64,000 nucleotides of DNA, from contig JAHEWK010000023.1 in assembly GCA_020740775.1 (NCBI GenBank), forward strand, positions 837,829 through 901,828. The letters run 5' to 3'. Source of the DNA: Ilyonectria destructans. Its lineage: Eukaryota; Ascomycota; Sordariomycetes; Hypocreales; Nectriaceae. The position numbers and the translations under genes were made by a program. Below, in pieces: positions 22,946-33,378 of the stretch (its first letter is position 1; each line of letters starts with the position of its first letter). The notes beneath the pieces were generated by a model that saw nothing but the letters and a program-made list of their open reading frames with translations, did no database searches and was not told the origin of the DNA.

Positions 22946-23290
22946 GTGGTCACTCATCGCTCTTTGACTACGCAAGGCGATACGACTAATCCGACCGGTC
23001 GAAGTTACAGAGCAGATGAGTCGTCTAGACTCGAAGGCTTTCGACATTCGTCTGTTTCTCCCGGACAGCTAATATGGTGCCATCATCGTGGCGACACGGT
23101 TGTCTACAGTCAAAATTGGTTAGTCTATTGCTGGGCAAGCTCCGATGGTCTCCCTCTTGCCCTCTTGACGGCCGGTGCATACCTAGAGCAAGTTTCTACG
23201 ACGTGGAAGGAGTACCTCGAACTATACGAAAGGTTATAGTATAAACTACAGAAATTGAGCCTTCAGCTCCTATTATACGAGGACTGCTAA
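22946..23290 (+). pseudogene. NB-ARC NLR fragment (GLPL region)
   Basis: The segment DGLPLALLTAGAYLEQVSTT followed by KEYLELYE is the GLPL-motif region typical of fungal NB-ARC nucleotide-binding receptors. A TAG at about 23237 interrupts it; in the same frame YKLQKLSLQLLLYED continues as in the family. No P-loop or repeat domain is present. It is a relic of a heterokaryon-incompatibility-type or immune-like receptor gene. Confidence 0.6.
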
Positions 23291-23929
23291 ATACTCAACA
23301 TAGAATATTTCATACACAAATGGCGAGCGACAGAACAAGACGTCAGCAATTCTGCTCCGGCTGTAGGCGTATTTAGGCAACGAGAATTTACGGTACAAGC
23401 TGCTACGTAATAAGAGGCTCAGCAGCACCGCAGTCGCTACAGGACTTAACGGAAGACAGACTCACTTTTGACGAGAGCATGCACAAGACCATGAAGGAAG
23501 CTACTTGCCTAGTTAGATGAAGATGCTTTGAAAACGGAACGCCCTCAGACCGCAAGGAGCAGCAGCGAACCGTGAGAGGCACGAGGCGAGAGTCAAGGGG
23601 AACGGCTGGTGTATGTGGGAAGAGCGCAAAACTAGGGGAGGGGACAGTGGGCGGCAGTGGAAGGAAGGCAATGCACAGAGCCAGCACTACGGGAACCAAA
23701 GTGGAAGCATAGTCTTATCACGGATACCTGCCCTTCGAAGAGGTACTCAGTGGTAGAAAAAAAAGTCCTCATAAATATTCACCAGACTATACCACGACTC
23801 GATGAAAGTACAGGAAAAAGAATACAGAAAAAAGAATAGTGAATAGTGAATAAAAAGCAAGGCGAACAGATTTGTGCAACTCGAAGGAGAAAGACCGACC
23901 AGCTGTGATCAATATCTGGCAGCGAGGCT
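23291..23929. other. intergenic spacer downstream of the GMC gene
   Basis: No gene, repeat or RNA recognised. Confidence 0.5.
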
Positions 23930-25909
23930 TCAGAAGTGGCGACTCTCGCCAATGGCTTCAAGAATAACATCAGTCGCCTTCTCACTAACCATATAGATGG
24001 GAAGGACGATAAAGAACCCAGGAATACGAGGAAAGACGGAAGCATCAACAACGCGCAGGTTGCTCACACCGCGAACACGAAAGCGAGAATCAAGAACGGC
24101 TTTGGGGTCTTCATCCGCTCCAATGGGGCAGCTGCAGGAAGCATGATGGCCCCAGGCCTCATTCCTAATGAATCCTTTCACCTGCTCTGTAGAAGCCAAG
24201 TGACGGCCAGGCGATGCTTCTTCAAGGGGCCCAGTGACAATCGGCAGGACATCGTCCATAATGCGTCGTGCGAAGGCGACGCCTTCGGCAATGGCGCCGA
24301 GATCCCGCTCAGATGCATGAATCTCGCCCGGAGTCGTGGTAAAGTAATTGAAATTGATATCTGGCACGTCTCGAGGATTGGCTGAGGTGAGCATGACAGT
24401 TCCGTCCTGGTTATGCGTGTGAGCCTTGAGCACGGCCCACGTGAAGTGTCTCTTGTCCGAAGTGGTGAGTTCTGAATACCCAGGAAAGTACCCCCGGAAG
24501 AATGCAGGACCGCCGAAGATGAAGAGATCAGGGTCAACATCTGCTTGACTGGACTTCTTCACTATGCCAATGGTGAGTCCATTCGATATATAGGGCCCAC
24601 ACTGATGGTTCCAGTCTTCGAGGCACGGGTCCCCAGGCTTCCCGAACGTGCATTTCGCTATGATTGGGAAGTCATCCTGTATTTTAGTAACGATGGGAAT
24701 CTCGTAGCGGTCCTGGAGATTGGTTCCAACGCCCTGCATATCTTTGACGACACGAATCCCAAATGTCTGCAACTCGTCTTTTGGACCTACGCCGCTCAAC
24801 TTCAGGAGCTGTGGTGTGCCGAAAGCCCCAGCCGCAAGGATGACCTCTCGAGAGACGAGGGCGCGATGTTTGGTGCCGCTGGTGGATGAACTTGACCGAG
24901 GATCGGCCTTATACAGACTGCTGCCTTCGAGGAACTCGACACCAGTCGCCTTCGGAGTGGTGTTGGCGCCAGAATTCTCGTCGAAAAGTACACGGGTAGC
25001 AAGGCACCCTGTCCTGATTTCCAGCGGATACTTCTTGGCAGTATCTACAAGAAAATCGCGAGTACCGCTTCGCTTTGCGTGACTCATGGCCAGGGGGAGT
25101 TGGTAGATACCCTCAGTCATATCCCGGCGAGGATCAATGGAATTCACGTCCCGCAGCAGGAGTCCAAGTAGTTGGGAAACTTTATCGGGGATCAGGCCGA
25201 GGATCGTATTACCCATAGCCGTAGCAGCGGCACCGATTATAGAGAGGACCTTAAAGTCCCCCAGTGCCAGTTTGAGATCAGCGCGATTTGTACCAAGCCA
25301 TCCAGTGAAGCCGTGACCAGGGGTATCCTTTGGAAGATACTCGCAGCGCTCCAGGCGCTTGAAGTACTGGCGCATATTTTTTGGGTCCCACGAAGTATCG
25401 CCGGTCAGGTTGGCGATGTTTGACCAATCACTCTCGTGCGGATAGATGGTGATCATGGCATTGTGTGCTGTACAACCACCAAGCGTCCCTGCGCGCGGGT
25501 AGAGGATTCCTTTCGGCTTTGATCCGCTGGGTGGATCCAATCCGACATAAAGGGTTCCCATGGGTGTCTCCCAGGTCATTTTGGAGTCTTTTTGTGCGAG
25601 CTTCTCGTCTGCGTAATGTTTGACGAAGTAGTCCCAGCGCATCTTCTCGTCCTCTGTGGATCTGAAATGGAAGGCAGGAACCTGCTGGTTGAGATTGGAT
25701 CCCTGATCATCGCCTGCTTCGAGTAAGAGAACTTTGTGGCCGTTCCGGGCGAGATTGGCGGCTAATGGTCCCCCGCCGGCGCCTGAGCCGACCACGACGT
25801 ACTCATAACCCTCCAGTGTGTCCACTTCCTCATCAGGGAGCGCTTCGCCATGTCCACGCATAGAGCTGACTGTTGCCTCTGGCACATGGGTTGTGGAAGG
25901 TTCGCTCAT
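23930..25909 (-). CDS. GMC-family FAD oxidoreductase, 659 aa
   Basis: Single uninterrupted exon. Residues about 35-65 form the FAD-binding Rossmann motif (VVVGSGAGGGPLAANLARNG, then LLEAGDD). The GMC signature region RAGTLGGCTAHNAMI follows at about 135-150, and a second at LAAGAFGTPQLLKLSGVGP. The C-terminus has GHHASCSCPIG and the FAD-contacting DASVFPRIPGFF, ending with a hydrophobic helix. Such enzymes oxidise alcohols or sugars (choline-dehydrogenase, aryl-alcohol-oxidase and glucose-oxidase relatives). The N-terminus is hydrophilic with no clear signal peptide, so it is probably intracellular. No clustered biosynthetic partner is evident. The frame is intact and at the upper end of family length. 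Confidence 0.9.
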   Translation of the reverse strand: MSEPSTTHVPEATVSSMRGHGEALPDEEVDTLEGYEYVVVGSGAGGGPLAANLARNGHKVLLLEAGDDQGSNLNQQVPAFHFRSTEDEKMRWDYFVKHYADEKLAQKDSKMTWETPMGTLYVGLDPPSGSKPKGILYPRAGTLGGCTAHNAMITIYPHESDWSNIANLTGDTSWDPKNMRQYFKRLERCEYLPKDTPGHGFTGWLGTNRADLKLALGDFKVLSIIGAAATAMGNTILGLIPDKVSQLLGLLLRDVNSIDPRRDMTEGIYQLPLAMSHAKRSGTRDFLVDTAKKYPLEIRTGCLATRVLFDENSGANTTPKATGVEFLEGSSLYKADPRSSSSTSGTKHRALVSREVILAAGAFGTPQLLKLSGVGPKDELQTFGIRVVKDMQGVGTNLQDRYEIPIVTKIQDDFPIIAKCTFGKPGDPCLEDWNHQCGPYISNGLTIGIVKKSSQADVDPDLFIFGGPAFFRGYFPGYSELTTSDKRHFTWAVLKAHTHNQDGTVMLTSANPRDVPDINFNYFTTTPGEIHASERDLGAIAEGVAFARRIMDDVLPIVTGPLEEASPGRHLASTEQVKGFIRNEAWGHHASCSCPIGADEDPKAVLDSRFRVRGVSNLRVVDASVFPRIPGFFIVLPIYMVSEKATDVILEAIGESRHF

Positions 25910-26452
25910 GGTGGGATGCGCGAATTGGGTTCTTCGTGTTTGACAAGTCGGATGAGATTAGTGTATCTTCAGGTTTGGTCTGCGAGGATGTTTTATACAT
26001 GTAACCTCGCAACTTGCGAACAAGGCAGGTTGGAAAGTAAAACTCTCGAATCACAACTACAACCCATGGTTGGACACAGCGCATGTGAAAAGCATGTGGA
26101 TTCAACACATCCCAGCTTCTGACATGTGAATCTGAGACATATCCGTTTTTGTTTAGCTCTCTAGATTTCTTTTAGGTTACATGACATCACCACTTTTACC
26201 GAGAATCTTTCGCTTCAAGATTCAGGTACTTTATACCTCTAGTATTTTTAGTAACTCTACTTAAACTATAGCAAGCTGCTTTAATAAACTTTTACTAAAA
26301 TATTACTATGATGTGACGACCAACGTATTCCACTACCTCGAGACCCCCATTGGTAAGACCAGCATTGATCAGGGATTCCTTAGAAAGACTAGCCCCTCAA
26401 ACTGACAGTTTCTTCTCCCCTTCATTTTTCAACGATCCAGCCTTGCTACACT
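25910..26452. other. intergenic spacer upstream of the GMC gene
   Basis: It contains the shared upstream region between the minus-strand GMC gene and the plus-strand DUF2235 relic. No gene is recognised. Confidence 0.45.
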
Positions 26453-26809
26453 ATGCCAGAAGAAACGCCGGAGCTGGCAAGCTATAAGCGCATCATCCTC
26501 TGCTCAGACGGCACATGGCTTGCGTCCGACATGGGCGACAAGTCCGTCCCTTCCAACGTCGCTAAGTTGGCTCGAGCAGTTGCGAACAGTGGCCCTGATG
26601 GTAAAGGTAATCTCGTGAAGCAGATAGTGTCGTACCATTCGGGCCTTGGAAGCGGGACCTCCCATTCCAGAAAGCCACCTATGATGAGTTGCTCAAACCT
26701 AAATCTTCCTCTTCACTTTCGCTCGGACAGCTCTACTGATGTGCTTGCTAGTGCTGAGTATGGCTGCTGTGATTCCAAACTCAAACGGCATACTAGGACC
26801 TGGCCATAA
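26453..26809 (+). pseudogene. DUF2235 (Tle1-like) protein, 5' fragment
   Basis: The opening residues, with IILCSDGTWLASDMGDKSVP, SNVAKLARAV and IVSYHSGLGSG, match the start of the DUF2235 alpha/beta-hydrolase domain seen in fungi and in bacterial Tle1 phospholipases. After about 65 residues the sequence becomes unrelated and stops, so the catalytic core is missing. There is no repeat at the break. A hydrolase relic. Confidence 0.65.
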
Positions 26810-27859
26810 TAATCCCATTTCTACTGATCCCGAGAATGCGGGTTCGAAATAACTCCTCGAACTCGTTAAAGAACTGAGTGAGGAGCGCCAGACGGAGAAG
26901 CCACATTTTACACCTATTGTCTTCGGTGAGAATAATTATAACCGAATTTAATGTGTTATTGCTAAAAAATTAGTTATTGCTGACGGATGACACGTTACAG
27001 TTTTGCTTAGCAGACTTCAAGTTTGACTTCCAGGCAATCAGTGACGATTCTTGTACCTCGTATTCAATGATAAAAGCAGCCAATGGGATGGCTCATTATT
27101 GAATGGATGCTGACCAGGTGCTGCCTCACATCGCGCCAACCCCTGGCAACCCACTTCAGCCCTTGGGTTAAACTCTATGCTGCTTGGTATCACACCATTC
27201 GTATAAGCCGTCTTGGTAGTATGGGCGTAGCTTTCCTGACGCATGTATTCCTGTAAGCTTTCGCATATAGCAGTCACCCCAGGTACATGTACTGAACCTG
27301 GTGTGAAGAAAGATTGCAGAATATGGCATGATAAACAAGCTTTAGCATGTGAATAAGATGATCGTTCGTAGCGTAGACGTGCTCTTAGAAAGGGTGGTAT
27401 GAGGGTGATGATCATGTGAAGGTCTCGAAAGTTCTGAGAAGGCTGTCGAGATCCGCTAATTTCACATGCACCGGATAGCGGCTTGCTGTGAGATAAGTAT
27501 AAAGGACATTGAAGAGTGCAAGGTTCACGAAGAAAGTTTAAGATAGCTTCCAGTAAGAAAATGATATGATTATTCCCAGATCACGCGTAGTCTACATAGA
27601 GTATTACTTGCCTGGCTTCTTGAACCTGCTTGGATCCGAGGTGTGATAGTAGCGCTAACCCTTGCTCGTGCGGCTGAAGTGCATCTCGCAGCACGTCCCC
27701 CGTTTGGAACGTCCGCATTACTACATTCTCTCGATATTGGGCGAGGTGATTAAAAATTGAAATTATCCGGCTATATATAGACTCCGTATTGCAGGTGGCG
27801 TCTGTCAGCCCCATCCTCAACTTTTCCTCACTCCGGCCCTATTGCGCTCTTCGCTCACC
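26810..27859. other. intergenic spacer
   Basis: No domain-bearing frame. A minus-strand frame at 27820-27581 is the longest hydrophilic candidate but has no recognisable family. Confidence 0.45.
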
Positions 27860-29146
27860 ATGGTCAGCTTCTTTACCACCGTTTTAGGCATCTTTATAAG
27901 GCTTATTCATCTATCAATCACCTTTATTCCTTTCCTCTTGTTTATCATTGGGCTCCATACCCGTGACCTAATCTATAGCGTGAGTGATCCCTCTCCATTC
28001 CTACCCACCGCACAATTCTAAGTCTGAGCGGAATTTTGTATAGATCGCCAACCTTTTCTTTCCCAGTCGTCGCGTGGGGAGCGTTGTGCCTCCTGGCCAC
28101 CCAGGGCATCGTGGCGTCTGGCCGCAGTACATCGCTCCCACCCCCGGAATCGAGAGCCGTTCCCCCTGTCCTGGGTACGCATCCCCACCCCCTCCGCATC
28201 CCCCCTTTACACTTCTGATGGACTTGCTTCGTTTCACGCAGACTCAACAGCCTTGCCAACCACGGTACGATATACCGCAGCCTCTTCACGGATTGTCTTT
28301 CACTAACATGCACGTTCAGACATCTTGCCGCGCGATGGCAGACACATCACCTATAAGCAGATGTCGCATGCAATCCAGCACGCATATAACCTTGCGCCGT
28401 CACTCGCTGACCAGCTCACTGCTTCCGCCGTGCAGCTCGATCAAGGGCGGGGTTGGATTGACTTGCATGATCTAAATGCCTTGAACGTGAGTAGCGCAAT
28501 ATGAATGCAATATGAATATGCTCCCTCTTGTCAGATCTAGCTGTACGCTCATCAATCCCTGATCTCGCAGGTTATCCAGCACGACGCCTCGTTCACACGT
28601 CCTGACATCGCCTTTTGCGCCGACCAAAGCTTTCCGGACCCCGACCTCGTAGACAGGTTTCTCGCCCACGCGTCGAATGGAACATCACTCTCGCTCGATG
28701 ACATTGCCTACTTCTCCGGGCTCCGGCGCGCCGAGTGCAAACGCACCAACGGCCAATACTCGCTGACATGGAGCTTCCTACACGAGTTCTTCGGTGGGAC
28801 CCCCATTGCAATTTGAGCTTTGCTGTTCTCACTGACGCGTGCTTCGCCCTAGGCTCCGGAAACGGCGCGCTCATGTACTCGATATTTGGCGGCGATGTCA
28901 AAAACCTGCGGGTCTGGCTTGCCGAGGGGCGCTTTTTGGATGGCTGGGAGCCGAAGACCAGAGAGGCGCTGGGGCACACGATCGCGGTACGTTCTCTACT
29001 CTTCCCTGGGCGATCTGTCCGCACGCTGACCGGGATGGTGCGCACAGCAAGCGCAAATCACCTCACTCGCGATCGAGTTCAACATCAATGAGAAACAGAA
29101 GCTCCGGCCTGGGGATACGGCCTACCTCAAGCCCAATGGGGCGTAG
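27860..29146 (+). CDS. heme-thiolate peroxidase (chloroperoxidase/UPO-like), 298 aa
   Basis: Exons 27860-27979, 28044-28174, 28242-28264, 28320-28486, 28571-28793, 28853-28986 and 29048-29146 sum to 897 nt in frame. The N-terminus is a hydrophobic anchor or signal (FITFIPFLLFII-type helix within the first 35 residues). The family cysteine ligand motif PCP is at 81-83, followed by LNSLANH and ILPRDG. The motif that is normally EHD reads QHD (150-152), and the segment where short peroxygenases carry the acid-base glutamate reads GSGNGAL (222-228). The fold is clearly Peroxidase_2, but two catalytically important acids appear replaced, so activity may be reduced or altered. Probably secreted or membrane-tethered. 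Alternative splice choices could shift single residues at junctions. Confidence 0.82.
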
Positions 29147-29450
29147 ATTCTATGCTCTGGTTTATCTGTACCCTTCTTCTGTCACCGCGAGGCTGCCTGT
29201 CTGTGTTCATAACTCGTCCCAATCGCGCCGTGCAAGCGGGATGTTACCTGATTGGCTGTACCTTTTTGTAAACAAGGTTTCTTTCGTGCAACATAAATTG
29301 GTGATGTATTTAGGAAGGTTAATTATTGGATACAATAACTGCCTATTTCATCCAGGCCTCCAATGGCTGGGAGTGGTGGAGTTGTAGTGCCACAAAATCG
29401 CTGGGATCCGAACAAATCATGATGGGCCTTTCGGATTGATGGATACGCCA

Positions 29451-29941
29451 TCACGAACATGACGAAGAAGAGAACCGACAGCATCCAAGAGATGACCCTT
29501 GCGGCCAGCGACTACGGCCCCAGTTCGAGCATGTTGAGGTCATGCACACAACATCGCCGACATTAGAAGCGAGGAGCGAGGCGCCAGAGCTGATTGCGGC
29601 GCCAGAGTGAATGCCACCGAGGTGATAAATCTTAGCACACCGAGATCTGATGGCGAGTGGCCAAGACTTTGGCACGCTACACGTTATCGTGTATGAGGCA
29701 TTGATGACGAAGTCCTGTCGAATAAGAACGGCAAGGGCGAGGTTGATAGCTGTAACTGTACCCAGCCATTTCTTTGGACACCAGAGAGAATGACTGCGAG
29801 AGCAGCTGCGATATTGAAGATGCCAACCAGAGTGAACAAGCGGTGATACACAATGAGGATGCGATGTCGGAGACCTCGCATACGTTTACTTTGCCTCTTT
29901 TTAGGAAGCGCCGCTTCGAAGTCGATTGTCACAACTATCAT
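29451..29941 (-). pseudogene. fragment of a TmpA-like integral membrane protein
   Basis: Read leftward, LRHRILIVYHRLFTLVGIFN and, in another frame, PKSWPLAIRSRCAKIYHLGG then IHSGAA match a fungal multi-helix membrane family (relatives of TmpA and ferric-reductase-like proteins) in order. The two segments are in different frames, so at least one frameshift is present, and the downstream oxidoreductase part is absent. Confidence 0.5.
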
Positions 29942-29956
29942 CAGACTCTAGGATCA

Positions 29957-30113
29957 TGTTTGCTTTTTTGTGCCCTCATAACAGGCCACAGGCTCGAGCC
30001 CCTGAAGGCTCGGATCCCTGACTTAGGTCACGAGACCGTCTTTTCCTTCATGTATATAAGGGCTGCTTTAGGCCCTTCAAATAGCTAGAAATCAAGAGCT
30101 TCTATTCACATCA
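29957..30113 (+). repeat. possible solo LTR fragment
   Basis: It has a TATATAAG box, then AGCTAGAAATCAAGAGCTTCTA, very like 21239-21262, and ends near CACATCACA directly at the truncated end of the NLR pseudogene. Termini and target duplication could not be established. Confidence 0.35.
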
Positions 30114-31112
30114 CAATGCACCCTTCCTATCCGATGCAACATCGATGCTCTGTTCAACAACAGTTGCTTCCGACTTTTCAGAGGTATAGCTGACTTGTGT
30201 GAGGCTTGAGCTTGCCTTCTTATTATCGCTCCTCCGGATCTCGTCTAGATAAGCCGATACCAACATGCACGGTATTCTTCGCTTGATGTAAGCGGCAGCC
30301 TGGGTTATTGCAAGTGGCATGTAGTTTAGTTCATCGACTAGATCTGTCATTACCACATCAGCCTCGGCGCACTCCTCCACGAGCCTGTTCCGGAGAAGCT
30401 GCAGGGTTTGGCCTTTCTCCATCATCGGTACCTCGTAGATGGCATCCAGGCCGACCAACCTCTCCGCCGCATCTGTGTTGCGAGATGTGATGACGATCGA
30501 TCCGCAGCCGCTCTTTGGTAGGAATGATGCCAGCGGCTGGTCGCGTGAGTGATGCGCGCCCCGTCTCGGAAAGAACACCTCAATGGAATCGGCGTTATCG
30601 AGCACCATCATCCATGGTCCATTCTCTTCGTCACACAGCCAGGAATGCACCAGCCGGAGCACGTTGCGCTTCGGATTATCTCGTCCCGAAAGCTGCAGCG
30701 TATCGGTGGATATTTCGGTATGCCTCCTGGAAACGGGCCGTCGAGCTCGCATGCACCCAGAAAACCCAGGTATCTAGTGACGCCTGTCGGACTTCGTGCG
30801 CGTAATGGATCGCGACCTGTGATTTGCGGCTGCCCAGTTGCCCAGTTGCGCGGTTTGATCACGCAGTCAGAGTAAGATATCAGCCCGCTCAACGAACTTC
30901 GGATCCGGCGGGAAATGGACGGTCGAGAAGGGTCGGATAGATCGCGGCGGGGCATGGGCGCCAAAATTGAAGTTGATCGTCTCCCCGCTGGACACGTGCG
31001 CGCCGACGATCAGGTTTTCGCCGCGAAGTGGCCCTGGAAAGCTGGTATGACTCATGGAAGCAACACGTCGCTGTGAGCATTTCACTGGGTCTACGAGCAA
31101 GTCATACCCCAA
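30114..31112 (-). pseudogene. NB-ARC NLR gene, truncated and frameshifted
   Basis: Read leftward: a linker with FGAHAPPRSIRPFSTVHF and PPDPKFVERADIL precedes the NB-ARC, as in fungal NLRs. The P-loop position reads LGSRKSQ instead of GxGGxGKS. Then come WVFWVHASSTARFQEAYRNI, the Walker B-like WMMVLDNADS, the GSIVITSRNT sensor and a MPLAITQAAAYI GLPL motif. One frameshift lies near 30715 and a stop near 30870. The gene ends abruptly at 30114 by an LTR-like sequence, so no repeat domain remains. A hAT derivative sits immediately 5' (31141-31878). Confidence 0.75.
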
Positions 31113-31140
31113 CTAATGGCAGCGGGCGGCTACCGGTGGT

Positions 31141-31878
31141 AGGGATGCGTTTTTGACGTCATAAACCCCAAGTTACCAATTGACGTCATAAACCCCAACT
31201 GACGGGTAATTTACCGTCATAAACCTCCTTCCTAATTGGGTTTAGTGACTATCCCAAAAGGGGTTGGGGTGGGGGACGACCATGAGTTGTTGCGACCCCT
31301 GAGGAGGCTTCATCACCCCCCGATGTTGCTGTTGAGATTTCTTCACCGACAACAACTATTTATGGTCATTACTGAGTCAATATGACCAATCGGGGAGGTC
31401 GTCCTAAACTTCATGGCATTGACGAATATTTCCGGCCGGCTTCGGAAGAGGGCTTTACGCTGAACCGTGTAGTCTGCAAGCTCTGCTCAAAGACTATGGC
31501 GAAGCACACCTCCAAACAACTTCGACACCTTCACACGCAATGCACCGCATATCGACAGCTTCATGAAGTCATTCCCAGCCGACAACCGCTCATCAACACT
31601 AAGTTGGATAGTGTTAGCAAAGCATCTAAGGATGCATTGGACCTCTTGTACCCGCACAGCCGATTTTGGTGTGATCGGTACCTCATCCCCGACGAATACC
31701 AATGCACACCAGACTGACTGTATGTGCGTATATCATTCCACCGACGCCGTTCCGTAGTCACCAAATAGTACTGGAAGCACGTGATAAATGACGCGTCATA
31801 AACCTCGGGTTTATGACCGTCATTTACCTAGGGGTTTTGGTAATTTACCTCCTGGTAATTTACCTCGATGCATCCCTA
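31141..31878 (+). mobile_element. BED-only non-autonomous hAT (TAGGGATGC family), copy 1
   Basis: The element is bounded by TAGGGATGC and GCATCCCTA and flanked by perfect 8-bp duplications ACCGGTGG at 31133-31140 and 31879-31886. Subterminal DNA has repeats of GACGTCATAAACCCCAA and GGTAAATTACC, likely binding sites. It encodes only the start of a transposase. A second copy in opposite orientation is at 47527-48139. Confidence 0.9.
31382..31717 (+). pseudogene. BED zinc-finger N-terminal piece of hAT transposase, 111 aa
   Basis: It encodes CKLCSKTMAKHTSKQLRHLH, matching a BED finger (CxxC then spaced His), followed by a short linker and a stop. The RNase-H core and dimerisation domain are deleted. 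It might still bind element ends and act as a repressor, but there is no evidence of expression. Confidence 0.7.
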
Positions 31879-31886
31879 ACCGGTGG

Positions 31887-32574
31887 TAGTGGTGATGTTC
31901 AGAGAGTTGATAATTTTGAATGAGATGCATATATTATATTGTCGGTACCGTAATATGTTGGAAGGATTGAGGTTTCCCCCTCGACTTCATGACCCTGATG
32001 TCATGACAAACTCTAAAAGAAGTCCTAGATGGTGGCGACTTCGTAGGACTCAGGCTCATATTGAAGTATAAGAGAGGGCTTTCACGTTCATTAAAAATTA
32101 AGAATAATCACAGTCAGAATAATAACAACCACCTTTTATCAAGTGCACTCAGCATCACTGCGCAATCCAACAACAACACCCACAGCGTATTTCAGCTGCT
32201 CGTCGCCCGCACCATGCGATTAATTCGGCAAATAGCGGTACTATCAGTCAATGGCAATATACTCACCAACGCACATTGGCGGAGCAAGTGCCTCTTAGGC
32301 TGGAAACTTCCCCACGTTAGTCTCAGCATCGGCATGGGCGACAGGGTGAGGGGAAAGGCCGAGGTGTTGGAAATATATTCTGAATAGGTAACAATGAGCA
32401 TTAGACTAGTCCTCTCCACATTTGCGTGACGACATTGGGAAAACCCAGTGGGAAAACCAATGCCGAGAGGCTTAATGACTATCCTGATTCGCTGACCATT
32501 TTAACAAGAACCTAAAAGCAACCCCTACCGGTAACATTCCAGTCCCCTCTCTGCGCGTCGTCAAGCGCAACAGA
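31887..32574. other. intergenic spacer
   Basis: No gene or repeat recognised between the hAT derivative and the metallopeptidase gene. Confidence 0.5.
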
Positions 32575-33378
32575 TCAATTGTCCGGGGTAACATTCTGAA
32601 TCGAATATCCTCCAATACTCGTCCCTGTAAACTTGTAGAATGATCTCGTGTCTCTTTCGTCGGACTCTTGGATCTGTGGGGGGAAACTGTAGCTCATGAC
32701 TGAGAGCGGATTGCTGCTTCCCCACTGGATAGCGCCCCCTTCTTGTGCCGCAAACTCGTGCCTGAGACCCAAAACATGCCCAAGTTCGTGCTGAAAGATA
32801 TTGGCCATATTGTTGACCATACCTGCCTGAAAGGCTCTCTGATACACGAAGACTGTGTTGAGGTCATTCGAGTTCGGAAAGAAGGCTTTTGCAAGTGTGG
32901 AGCCTCCATCGCCGCCGTAGGCCAGTACAAATGCGGCATCGTCAAGGCGGCTCACATAGCGAAACTTGACGCCGACTTTGAGGCTGTTCCACTTCTCGGC
33001 TGCTTCGTAAAGCTTATACGTGGCGTAATAGGCGTGGCTAGGCGACAACCAGCCATTATTATATGCCGTGTAGTTAACAGTTTCCCCGTACTTCCAACGG
33101 GGGATCACGCCCCATAGGCCAATCCAGATCTCTTCGGGGCCTGGCTTCTTCTCATTCGGTCCCATCGGAGGCTCGGGCATCGACACCTGCGTGGCACAGT
33201 CGTACTTTGAGTCAGAGACTGACATGTCATCGCCTAGTTTGAGGCGGCCATATTCTTTTTTGACCTCGTCCAGAGTGCCGACTGTCTCCAGCCGTTCCTT
33301 CCCAATCCTCGCACGTAAGGCTTTTATCAGCTGCCTCCTCTGCGAAGTCTCTTGCCCGGTCGGGTGTTCGGTAGACAT
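32575..33378 (-). CDS. zincin metallopeptidase (M10/M12-like), 267 aa
   Basis: Single intact exon. The zinc-binding motif HELGHVLGLRH is at residues 197-207 (HExxHxxGxxH: three histidines and the catalytic Glu198). A Met-turn is present in SVMSYSFPP about 30 residues later. Both are hallmarks of metzincins such as matrixin and astacin types. Residues 1-80 are hydrophilic with no signal peptide, so it is either cytosolic or secreted by a non-classical route. The size fits small fungal zincins of this kind. It lies among transposon debris with no partner genes. Confidence 0.85.
   Translation of the reverse strand: MSTEHPTGQETSQRRQLIKALRARIGKERLETVGTLDEVKKEYGRLKLGDDMSVSDSKYDCATQVSMPEPPMGPNEKKPGPEEIWIGLWGVIPRWKYGETVNYTAYNNGWLSPSHAYYATYKLYEAAEKWNSLKVGVKFRYVSRLDDAAFVLAYGGDGGSTLAKAFFPNSNDLNTVFVYQRAFQAGMVNNMANIFQHELGHVLGLRHEFAAQEGGAIQWGSSNPLSVMSYSFPPQIQESDERDTRSFYKFTGTSIGGYSIQNVTPDN

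Noticed and set aside
24545..25423. Open frames antisense to the GMC gene (24545-24889, 24720-25082, 25172-25423)
   Set aside because: They are shadows of the GC-rich GMC coding strand with no domain and no start context.
26831..26850. tRNA T-arm-like GGTTCGAA
   Set aside because: No matching acceptor, D or anticodon arms could be paired around it.
30114..31112. Intact NLR receptor
   Set aside because: The P-loop is degenerate, the frame shifts near 30715, and the C-terminal repeats are missing.
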